64,000 nt of DNA from Daucus carota subsp. sativus. Lineage: Eukaryota; Streptophyta; Magnoliopsida; Apiales; Apiaceae. How positions within the stretch are numbered: position 1 is the stretch's first letter; the number at the start of each line of letters is the position of its first letter. The notes below the pieces were generated by a model. The model did not search any database and was not told where the DNA came from. It was given only the letters and a program-made list of their open reading frames with translations. This document shows, one piece after another, positions 51,378-61,409 of the stretch. The stretch is from positions 31,893,598-31,957,597 of the forward strand of contig NC_030385.2 of the NCBI RefSeq assembly GCF_001625215.2, read 5' to 3'. A program made the position numbers and the translations under genes.

Positions 51378-52222
51378 GTTAAGGCGGTGACTTTGGTCAT
51401 TTGTTGCATTCAGGGGTTAAAACTCAATTCAGTCTTCTAAGAATAAACCGATGAACGCTGCTTAAATGTTTGTTTATTAGAACCGGAATTTTAGCAAAGA
51501 ATAAGAACGTGTGCCCTGAATGGAACACATGCAAGAACAGAAGATATTTTTGTGTGTAAAACGTTGATAACATCCGGCTCGTATAGTATATTTGCGCAGA
51601 CAGAGGATAGGCTTGAACATACTGTGGGCATGTTGTCCACATGTTTTTTAATGAAAGCAAAAAATTATTTTCAGAAATATTTTGTATTTTTGTAATAATT
51701 TGACGAATAAATTTCAGGATTGTGACCAAAGTTTTTGAAATGAAAATGTTGCAAGAAAGTAGTTGAACTTCAAAAATAGCAAATATGTAGCCGAACTTCA
51801 CCTCCGTTTTTTAAAATAATGACACCGGTCAAGTGCTGTTAGTTGAGCGCCGTTAACTAAAAATAAAGAAAATGAAGGGGTACATGAGAAAATTAACCCA
51901 ACATATCCTAACCCCGTGAAATTCACATCTCATTACTTTTACTACTTAATTGTAAACCCTAATCAGAACAAGCCCGTGTGGCCGTGTAGGAAACAGTGAA
52001 TTCTGACTCTTGCAGCGGCTCTGTGTTTTTGCATTGGACTGGCAGTATATGTTGTACACTTGTATTTACCTTTGATTTTGTGTTATTTTATTTGTTTGTT
52101 GGATTGAACCTTCTACTAAATCTCATACTTAATTATACAGAAATCTAAGTTTCATCCGTTTATCAAAACTCTATAATCACTAGTATTTGGATGACAATAG
52201 TTGAAAGTTTTGTTAGTTAATA
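51378..52222. other. Downstream flank of PMEI copy 2
   Basis: No gene. The start (51,400-51,470: CAGGGGTTAAAACTCAATTC, then AGTCTTCTAAGAATAA) corresponds to 56,940-57,000 after copy 3, showing that the tandem duplication included the downstream flank. Confidence 0.55.
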
Positions 52223-52524
52223 CTCCCTCCGTCTCAATTTATAGGTCCAGTTTGGAAAGAAAATTGTCCCAAAATACTTGTCCCTCTCTTCTTTCAATAC
52301 AAATTTATCTACATATTAATTGTGATTTTTTTGAAACTCAACATTATTCTCATTTCTCAATGCACTAAATCCCTATATTTATTGTGATTTTTTTGAAACT
52401 CAACAATATTCTCACTTATCAATGCACTAATTAATGATACATGAGATAAGATTCCATCTAACTAACTTTTTTCTTAATATGTGTGTTTATTCCAAAATGG
52501 ACCTATAAATCGAGACGGAGGGAG
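52223..52524. mobile_element. Stowaway-type MITE with internal duplication
   Basis: Ends CTCCCTCCGTCTCAATTTAT and its complement, TA on each side. Internally a ~65-bp unit (TGTGATTTTTTTGAAACTCA, then ACATTATTCTCA and AATGCACTAA) is tandemly duplicated. Confidence 0.9.
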
Positions 52525-52749
52525 TAATTACCAAGATTGCAAAGTTTATATCAAACAAAGAAGATATGTGAATTTTTCTGCCAAATAAAACCACTAAAAT
52601 GAGATGAAACTATTTTATTTTATATTTTCAAAATCAAGTGCACCTTATCCACTGCCAGTTGAGATTAAGATGTTTGCCATTACGAAGTATAGAACTTAAT
52701 GATAATCTGGACAAAATTGCATGTTCTGAATTCAATATTCCGAACGTGC

Positions 52750-52943
52750 ATGCTGGTTAGTTCTCCGGATTAGTTGAGGTGCACGAAAAATGGTCCGGAC
52801 TCCAGAAAAAAGTATGCTGGTTAGTTCTCCGGATTAGTTGAGGTGCACGAAAAATAGTCCGGACTCCAGAAAAAAGTATGCTGGTTAGTTCTCCGAATTA
52901 GTTGAGGTGCACGAAAAATGGTCAGGGCTCCAGAAAAAAGTAT
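52750..52943. repeat. Three-copy tandem repeat, 64-bp unit
   Basis: Units start at 52750, 52814 and 52878 with ATGCTGGTTAGTTCTCCG and end CCAGAAAAAAGT; only a few bases differ between copies. Confidence 0.92.
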
Positions 52944-53348
52944 AGACTTCTAGAAGATATGTGCACAGTGTTCCTCTGACAATTTTGTTAGTGTATTATG
53001 AAAGAAAGTTCACCTAAAAAGTGAACACAAAATTTACATCATACAAGAGGCAACTAAGTGATGTATAATCAGTCTATATATATCCTGTCGAATGGAAATA
53101 TCAGAAAATATATTAATTCTTTAATAATAATATCTATACCTTTGGTTCCTACCAAAAATCTGATAAAGACTCGGACCACAAGAGAGCATGACTGCATGGG
53201 TAGCCCATCTTCGACCAGATACATTATACAAAGTTATTAAATTAATTCATTGAATTAGAATCCAAAGGCAACTAGAAAATCACGGCTGATTTCTAAACAT
53301 TGAAACCAAGGCAACTTGGTTGCAGTCCTATCCAAGTGTACTGTATTA

Positions 53349-53582
53349 CTCCCTATGTCCCTCTTATTTTTTTACAATTTTTCACACTGTTCGACACGTA
53401 TTTTAAGGCGTATACAAAACATAGTTTTGAAAGTTTATTTTTTTGTATAAAAATTTAAACATCAAATTTTTATTGAGAAGAAAAAAAATTCAAAATAATT
53501 TATCGAACTACATTTTTGAGAATATTAAAATGTGTGCGGAGCCCCCGTCTCGCGATGTAAAGAAATGAGGGGACGAAGGGAG
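53349..53582. mobile_element. Stowaway-type MITE
   Basis: Ends CTCCCTATGTCCCTCTTAT and complementary TGAGGGGACGAAGGGAG, TA on each side. Confidence 0.85.
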
Positions 53583-53857
53583 TACACTCTATCGGTTAAC
53601 GCTCAAGTAGATATATCTTCGAATCAACAGCAAGTGGCATATCGGACAAGCCATTATATCAGCACCTTAAAACAAAGCGGACTGTATGGGTTGTTTATCA
53701 CAAACAAGTACATTTTTAAAGATAGTTTTATAAGACTCTTGCAGGATTCCGTCTCCATGTAACGTAGGCCGTAAATGTATGCATCATACATACATGTCAA
53801 GATGGAACACAACTAGGCACGGACAAGAGCCGAGAGCGGTATCATTTTCTTTTCCTT

Positions 53858-54047
53858 TTTTTTTTCAGGATCTACATACTTGTAGATGAGTTGTATCATA
53901 GATACAATAGCCGCATCAGAGATTACTTTCATCCAATAAAGTTTATCATCTAACCGAAAGATACGCAAAGATATCTCCGGACGTTTAGATAATAAGACTT
54001 TAAAGTCTGATAAGAAAACCCGTAATGTCTCTCTCCAAGATCCTGAA
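53858..54047 (-). repeat. Dispersed repeat of unknown type, copy 1
   Basis: Read on the minus strand, about 190 bp from GATCTTGGAGAGAGACATTA to GTAGATCCTG plus an A-run, homologous to 61776-61968 on the plus strand. An A-run at the same end of both copies suggests retroposition. In this copy one frame stays open (RIFRLDDKLYWMKVISDAAI); in the other it is broken. The family is not recognised. Confidence 0.6.
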
Positions 54048-54058
54048 AAACAAAGCAA

Positions 54059-55670
54059 GCAAAAATAAGCATAAGAATGATAAATTAAAGAAAAAAAGTA
54101 TGTTGGAGGAAAATAAACCCAATTATGACATATAAATCCTGAAAAAAATAATTATAATAATATAACAACTTATTCAAAAATAAGAATTTTAGAACTAATA
54201 AAAATAAGATACAATTATAAAAAGTGATAATGTCTAACCAAAGTAAGAACTTTGGTTAGACACGCAGTACTAAATAAATCATAATACATACTAATCTTTC
54301 TTATAAGAACAAAAATACATAAACAAATATTTTAGATTTTTTTTTTAAGGAAAAGAAGGAAATCAAAATTAAATCATATTTATATCCCAATCAACGTAAA
54401 TTTATTATTTAATTATCCAATTAGTCAACGAAAGGGTTATCATAACATCACAAAGTAAAAGAAATAATAGAATTTAATTATTAATCCAAGAACAAATTAA
54501 CCGCAAAATATTCATTTAGGACAATAGGACGATAATCGTGCCAACCCATATTGGTCCAAAAAATATATGCCACCAATTATGGCCACCCAAATTAGTACAA
54601 ACTCCTTGAACGTTATCAAGACCTAATAAAAGCCATAAATTAGGGCACCCAATAAATTTTCATAAATATTAATAAAATAACAAAATTTAATATGCCAATT
54701 AAGCGGAATAAATGCACATAAATACTTACCAAACACACATTTATTCAAAAACATCCCTAATATGTAAATATAAATTGCATTTACACAAATATTTAATACC
54801 TTCTGATGTATAACCGAAGTTTTTAATACCTTCCAATCCAAAATTATTGCATACTAACATATATACATGCATAATATATAAATTTATACCATAATTAAAA
54901 CAATTCATATTCAAATCATAACAAATCAATAATCTATTCGTACCTGCAACTAAAAACAATTTTGAAAACTAAAATTTATAAAGTAGAAGATTAAACACAC
55001 ACGAAACACATCCATCAATCAATAACTACGAAGAACACATATAAAAACTAAAACACGCCTCATTTTCGACTAATATTGTGGCCGACGACCACATCAAATC
55101 CGGCCAAGATAAAACAACTTAGAAAAATATAGGTACTACACTCAACAAAATTCACAACCTAAACCGAACAAATTCCAACAAAGTTACAAATGAATCCGAT
55201 AACCGAAAAAACCCTATACAACTTCTATATCAGAAGAGAAGAGAAAGAAACATGCAATAATGTACATATACGATCATAATAAAATACAAAAGCCAACCAA
55301 ACAAGCGAAAAGCACACAACAAACATAAGAAAAGACGTACCTTTTAAAGAGACATAGGGAATTTGATCAAAAAAATAAAGGAATGATATTACCGATTTTA
55401 AAATAAAACCCATAAATCACCATCGAATCGGAATTGTGAGGAGGAAGGAGATCGGCCATAGAATCGATCGATTATTCTATTGATCGCCATCCAAACAGAT
55501 AAATGTAATTAGCCGTTGACCACAAATCGTAAGAACTCAGATGGAGAAAGAGAATAGTGGCGGATAGCTTTCGATGGTTTTGGTTTCTTGGGGAGTAATC
55601 TCTTGTTTGTATTTTTGATGATAATTGGCCGGTAAGTTTGTCATCGAGAGCGGTATCATTTTAATATCAT
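54059..55670. other. AT-rich spacer upstream of PMEI copy 3
   Basis: Very AT-rich. No gene is supported. A short minus-strand frame from ATG at about 55,490 (MAINRIIDRFYGRSPSS) could begin a small gene but has no recognised continuation. The 18-bp phrase CGAGAGCGGTATCATTTT occurs at both 53,831 and 55,645. Confidence 0.4.
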
Positions 55671-55790
55671 AGGAACCACGACTATTAGATATTTTGCGAT
55701 TAGATATGCTGCAGTGATTTTATTGTTCATAGGAGCCGCGACCATTAGATATTTTCCCATTAGATATGTTGCAGTGATGTTATTTCTCAC
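55671..55790. repeat. 60-bp tandem duplication in the PMEI copy 3 upstream region
   Basis: Two ~60-bp units starting AGGAACCACGACTATTAGAT (55671) and AGGAGCCGCGACCATTAGAT (55731). The second leads into sequence shared with the upstream region of the 49235 gene, so the duplication is specific to copy 3. Confidence 0.8.
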
Positions 55791-56137
55791 TTTACCGAAA
55801 CGCCATGTAGACAAAAACACCAAAGAGGTCCAGCAAACAGCCTGGAAACTTTCGAAACTAGCCTTTTTCGACTTGCTATGGATCACACTATGGTGGCTAC
55901 ACTAATTGAGAGTATCAGACCCCGCCTCCCCCCCGTTTCATTCATTCATTTAAAGCCAACACATGTTGGTTAGATTCAACCATTAGCCCTTCATTTGCCC
56001 CTAAATACATTATACGCATATCGACTGAAATATGTTCTAATCACCCACTAGGCTTTTATCAACTAAAATGCCCCACCCCCTGCCTTTGGCTAGATATCCT
56101 TGAACTAATATCCTCTGAATCATTATCCAAATTTCAC

Positions 56138-56145
56138 TATAAATA
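56138..56145 (+). promoter_or_regulatory. TATA box of the 56219 PMEI gene
   Basis: TATAAATA, 81 bp before the ATG, matching the spacing in the two sister genes (79 and 82 bp). Confidence 0.75.
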
Positions 56146-56218
56146 TGTAACCCCTCCTTCCACTTTTCATCACTCAATTATTCTATAACCTTCAAACTTC
56201 TACAAACAAAAGTGAGAA

Positions 56219-56827
56219 ATGGAAGGCTTTTCAAAGAATTTCACTTCTGCTACAGCTTTTTATCTTCTATTGGTTTTCCTTTGTATCTGCATAAACTCAA
56301 GCATTGCTATTAACTATGGAGCTGAAAAGGCAAGCACCAAGTTCATCAAAACCTCTTGCAGTACTACCAATTACCCTAGTCTCTGCTTCACCTCACTCTC
56401 GAGTCATACAAATGCTATCCAAACAAGTTCTAGGCTTCTAGCTCAGACAGCTCTCTCAGTCGCTCTCAATCATGTGGCTTTGACATCTTCTGCCCTAGTA
56501 AGACTGTCAAAAGCTCCTGGCATGAAGCCGAGAGAAGTCGGGCCAATGAATGATTGCCTTGAAGAGTTAACCGACTCGATAGACGAGCTGAAGAGATCCA
56601 TGGGAGAGATGAGTCAGCTTAATGGATCCCCAAACTACGCGCTCTTGATAAGTGACATACAAACCTGGGTCAGTGCTGCTCTAACAGACGAGGACACTTG
56701 CATGGATGGGTTTGATGGGAAAGCCGGGAACACCAAAAACGTAGTCAGGGGAAGAATTCTAAATGTTGTTCATTTGACAAGCAATGCTTTGTCTTTGATC
56801 AATAACTACAATTCTCTACACGGATAG
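56219..56827 (+). CDS. PMEI7-like inhibitor, tandem copy 3
   Basis: A 202-residue secreted PMEI-family protein. Signal peptide (hydrophobic core FYLLLVFLCICI), mature start near NYGAEKAS, cysteines at 47, 56, 113 and 161, the last in DEDTCMDGF. It keeps the canonical YPSLC around the second cysteine (CSTTNYPSLC), unlike its sisters' WPSLC. Its 3' half is nearly identical to copy 2, except FDGK for FAGK and a Ser for Ala near the C-terminus. Intronless. The role is inferred as for copy 1. The three genes share promoter and downstream sequence and so arose as whole units. Confidence 0.94.
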   Translation: MEGFSKNFTSATAFYLLLVFLCICINSSIAINYGAEKASTKFIKTSCSTTNYPSLCFTSLSSHTNAIQTSSRLLAQTALSVALNHVALTSSALVRLSKAPGMKPREVGPMNDCLEELTDSIDELKRSMGEMSQLNGSPNYALLISDIQTWVSAALTDEDTCMDGFDGKAGNTKNVVRGRILNVVHLTSNALSLINNYNSLHG

Positions 56828-58538
56828 TCTACGATAGATATTACATTAGTGTTGTGTATTATGCCTCCATTGTACTACATTGTCCTTATATATTACATAC
56901 ACATTTTGTGTTGCATCCAGAACGTAATACTTGTTCGTTTCCAGGGGTCTGCATATAAAGGTTAAAACTCTATATAGTCATCTAACAATAAGTTTATAGC
57001 TTTCGAGACATCAGACAAGATACATTATATTTTGTATATAACAGCTGAAGAAGATTTTTATTGGCTTAATTCAAAACACAGGGCACGACATTTAAACAGG
57101 GGCAGAGCTACGTGGTCCAAGAGTTACCTATGGCGTCCTCTTACATGTTACATATATAAGCGATCTCCAAAATAAGATGGGCGGAGCTAGTTTGAGCTGC
57201 TAGAAGCCGAGAACAAGACTCTTTTAGATTAAAGCTGTGAGTGCACTTCCGATAAATAAAATAGTAAATTTTGAAGTACCCTAAAATCGACGGGTCTCTG
57301 CCACTCGTATCACCACCTTATCTCCAATTCATATTGAGCTCGAGATAAACCCAGACAATTTTGTTCTGGATAACATGTAGAATGAACAGATGAAGATTAT
57401 GAAACTGACTTATCACCACACCGAGCCAATTCTTATAGATAATTACTATAGATAAGGTAGTAAACATTTGCATGATATGATCTCTGTTGTAAAATTACTA
57501 GAAAGCCAATTCATGTGGAGACAAATTTCATTTACCAAGAGATTTAATATACTTGGCCCATAGGCCGATGATTGTCCAAAGTGCAACTAGGGAACATCCT
57601 TATAAATCTAAACTTACACAGATTAAACAGGGTATATTACTTCCTAACAATAAACCTAGTAATAAATTCAGCATTTGTTAACAATGAATATTTTGAGTGT
57701 TGAATCACTAAAAAGAGATGAAAAGCAAGCAAGCGAAACAATATACACTTAATAAAGTTCTTTGCCCTGTAGTTAGTTGCTATCCAGTCGGTGTTCTCAA
57801 ATCAGGAAGAAATTAGCAAATATTCTGTCACTCGAGGTTATCCTATAAATTTTTATAATTTAAATTATTTTATTATCTAGTTAATCATCGTTTCCTCCCA
57901 TCCCACAGATGAGAGCGAGAACCACTATGGCTATTCATACACCGGACCCCAACCCCAAGACATGGGTAGCCATCTTATGCTAGGATACAGATGTTTGCTT
58001 TCATACATTGCACTCTAAGCAAGTAGGATACCAAGATTCAATTTCAGTTAAATCCAAGGCAAGTTGGTTGCAGTTCTTTTAATCCATTCGCATGTAACAT
58101 AAACCATTCCTCTAACACGTGTTCTGAACTTCATATCAACAACATGTAGGTCTGCTAGCTTAAACCCCTCAAAATATTTTTAAAAAGTTTTCTCCTCAAA
58201 TAATACATCCGGACCAATTATGTTAGCAATCTTCCTAAAAGATCTAAAAAAATATATTACAATTAGAAATTTAATTGCACATCATCTTTAAGTCATAATC
58301 ATCAACAGTAAAAAATCATGCATCATTCAAAGTGTACAAGGATCCCAAACTGCTGCAAAAGAAGCTGTGTAGGAAACCAGCATACGATATGGTTTGACGA
58401 AATAAAGTAATCTGAGATCCAATGTCAAATCTTGAAAAAAAAAAAAAGAGAGACCTTTTTCAAACAATTAGGAGAAAGGAAGTACTTGTTTTGTATAGCC
58501 TGGTGAGAAATTTGAAGTAAATAAGGTTACAACAATAC
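56828..58538. other. Downstream of PMEI copy 3: probable decayed remnant of a further unit
   Basis: No gene. Stretches at 57,410-57,600 resemble 48,240-48,450 upstream of copy 2. 57,950-58,080 (CATGGGTAGCCATCTT, AAATCCAAGGCAAGTTGGTT, then GCAG) resembles 53,195-53,325 upstream of copy 3. A PMEI coding sequence is not present here. Confidence 0.45.
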
Positions 58539-61409
58539 TTAAGAAGCTCTCTTAGGAGGAGACATATTACTAATTAAAGATGTCGTCGTGCTGATAGACA
58601 ATATCTGTACCAGCAAACCTGATAATTGAAGTGAAGGCATTAAATGACAAGAAACTTTCAAGACTTCTGTTATATAATGTAATTAGTTGTAAGAAATATG
58701 GAACTCACCAACTAAGACATCACCAACACCGATAAGTTCAAATTTCTTCGCTTCCCAGACAGTGGAATCCTGGACAATCTACTGAAATTATGACTCAAAT
58801 TAGCTATCACATCTTATATAAGATTAACGTTAGAGAGGAAATTGATCAATAATATCATGCTTATATGATATAGTTTTCTTTTTGCCAGGAGAGGATGTGT
58901 TGTATGGATATGGGCAGTAAGTGTAGAAGTGGACATTTGACACTCCCAAGTAAACTTTTTATAATTGTTCCAAGGGCACTTGTAGGACTCCCATCTCCAT
59001 GTAAATTAGGTCAAAATGGTATAATTATAACTACTAGATGGCATAGAAAAGAAAACCTTACAAATGTTCCCAAATATTTATTTGCTTGCAGATTATGGCA
59101 GCATGAATACAGATTGGAGAGAAGCTAGGTGAACAAAATAGAATCAACAACAAAAGATATCTTATTTTCATTCTTAGGTCAATAAAAATAATGTGAACAT
59201 ACTCTTTCTACAATAAAAGTAGCGAAGAATCATGGGACTTCTCCGATACCCTTATGTCTTGGAAATGAACTCAATCACGGAAATGACCGGGCAAAAGAGA
59301 ATGACTACTTCTTAATTACCGAATGCCCCTCCCCATGACTAACTAAACTATAAGTAAGTGTACCGGCTTAATTAGTCATTTTATTGTTCTGCACCTAACC
59401 AATTATAGGAAGGAGCCCTTCATTTTCTTAATCCTCCAGGAAGACTCTTATATGGAGTGTTCACATTAAAGCAGTATTTTGATAAAGCTTATTGTATCCA
59501 TAAAGTGTCCCTTGGCTGGAACAATTATCTTTTAGAGACTCAGACTATACCTGACATTTCTATTATACTCCGTGATACTTAATCCTTAAATTGGGAGGTA
59601 TAGCAAGGCAGTCATCTCTTTGGGTTACAGTCGATTAAGGAGCAGGAGCGGTGAGGCAATTGACTAATCGCACTTTTGTAATAGAAATGATTTTTTTGTC
59701 TAGTAAGTGTAAGAAAATAAAGATCATATTGAGAGAGAAAAATGTAAAGAAACAGCAATTAAGAAAGTAATATTGAGAAGATGAAACTACAATCCAAGAT
59801 TTGTATATTTGTACTACTTTTACTTTGTTTCTATTTGTTTAATTTTTTTTGTTAAATTTCTATATAAAAAATTAGGATATTTATTTCTCTATTCCTTTTT
59901 GCAGATAACTCTTCCTCCTTTATAACATTTTAAATAAAAAAGATATCATTACATTTCTATAATTTAATTTTTCAATTTGAAAGATAAGCGTCTATATACA
60001 TTTTTGTAACCCTGAATAAGTATTTTCATTAAGGAGATGCCTTCAATCTCCATTAATTGATAGAAGGCAATTATCTCCCCACCTCACCTCCACTAATTAG
60101 CACTGGTTTAACTCGAACCACATGGAATCAAAATTTCTATTCTGTCATCCAAATTCATAAATATGGAAGAAGATATACTTGATTAATTCAAAGATATTAT
60201 GCCTCCATGGCGCACATTTTATATACAGTCAAGGTCATTACCTTGTCCGACACTCTGTCCGTGCATGTCTTTGGTTGAAAATAAAACCATATAGGTAGCA
60301 CATGCTTATAAATATAACTTTTTTTTGACTAATATGGCTTATAGCCTTACAAAGTGAGTATCTGTTCGAAGATATTCTCGGGGTGAGCCAGAGTCGAACC
60401 CATGACCTGGGACGACAGAGGATAAACCCTTAAATATAACTAATCATGCTAATTAGTATACTCATATGACCTTTTCAATACGATTGAGAGGGATATTACA
60501 GTACATAAGACTAAAGATGATGAAACGCTAGGCAAAATTAATAGGAGTCACCGGTCCTTACAAGTCAAAAACAACCATTGAATAGGGAAGATTATAAATC
60601 AGCATACCTCTTGTAAAATATTACTCTTCAGAACACTAACAATTGAAAGCAACATTCCCAGCGAGGAGCACACGATGTAAAACTTTAACATGTTTACTCG
60701 ACTCCGCTTCCGTCCTTGAACAAAACACCCAAAATAATATTAAGTATAAACACTACAAACAAACCATGAAAACGCCATCTAAGCTTTAGCTATTACCTAT
60801 TTCCCCAAATAGCAAAGAAAAGAAAGAAATCGCGGTGGCTGACACAGCTAGCTGATCAGTACTTCCATCCTTGGAATATGAATAGAATAACAGCAATGCT
60901 CCTAACAACTGAACAACAGCCTAAAATACAATGACAAACATAATCACGCAAAGTGAAAGTACAGAACACGCGATGCATCCAAGTGAAAAATAATATTAAT
61001 AACAAATCGCTTAAAACACACTATACTCTACAAACAACATCAGTTTCTCAATCAATAGGTAGTTAATTATCTAATTTGTCAATAACATTGAAACCCGAAA
61101 ATATCGAAATTATAATACAGTTAACAGAATTAGGAAAGAATTACCTGAGAAAAGATGAAGAAAGAGAGACGAGACTTTGCTTTGGCTACCTTTTTGTATC
61201 CTATTAATAAAATAAGCAATGATAGAATAAGAATACAACATTGAAGTATTAAGAACCCTAATTACTTATACAATACATACAGATCGGGATAAAAAAGATT
61301 AATAAGAGAAAATAGAAGGAAGCATACTGGAATCGACGACCATGCGGTAAGAGAAATCAGAGCCGTCAGTGCCAGATGGTCTTCCATTCCCTGTTTTTCT
61401 CTGCTGCAT
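58539..61409 (-). CDS. Jagunal-like four-helix ER membrane protein
   Basis: Six minus-strand exons (61409-61328, 61200-61145, 60920-60797, 60714-60608, 58778-58709, 58618-58539), all GT-AG and in frame, encode 172 residues. The N-terminus contains GTDGSDFSYRMVVDSRY, matching the GTDGSDF...R signature at the start of animal Jagunal proteins, which organise the endoplasmic reticulum and support secretion. Four hydrophobic segments are visible at ~42-63, 70-88, 95-115 and 135-156, as is the basic loop RKRSR. It ends SPPKRAS, so no canonical KKxx retrieval signal, though the tail is basic. Arabidopsis has a Jagunal-like gene (At5g51510 from memory) next to a PMEI. Intron 4 (1.8 kb) holds a SINE. 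An unnamed four-helix family is the alternative. Confidence 0.75.
60319..60431 (-). mobile_element. tRNA-derived SINE in an intron of the Jagunal-like gene
   Basis: On the minus strand, a 113-bp insert with a polymerase III B box (GGTTCGACTC) and an 8-A tail, flanked by AAATATAAC (60310-60318, 60432-60440). Small size, B box, tail and duplication together indicate a SINE. The A box is weak, so the copy is probably old or 5'-truncated. Confidence 0.75.

Noticed and set aside
54620-55413. Several 60-80 codon minus-strand frames
   Set aside because: AT-rich chance frames without codon bias or domains.
60360-60431. Possible tRNA gene (B-box present)
   Set aside because: No cloverleaf or good A box; A-tail and target duplications show a SINE instead.
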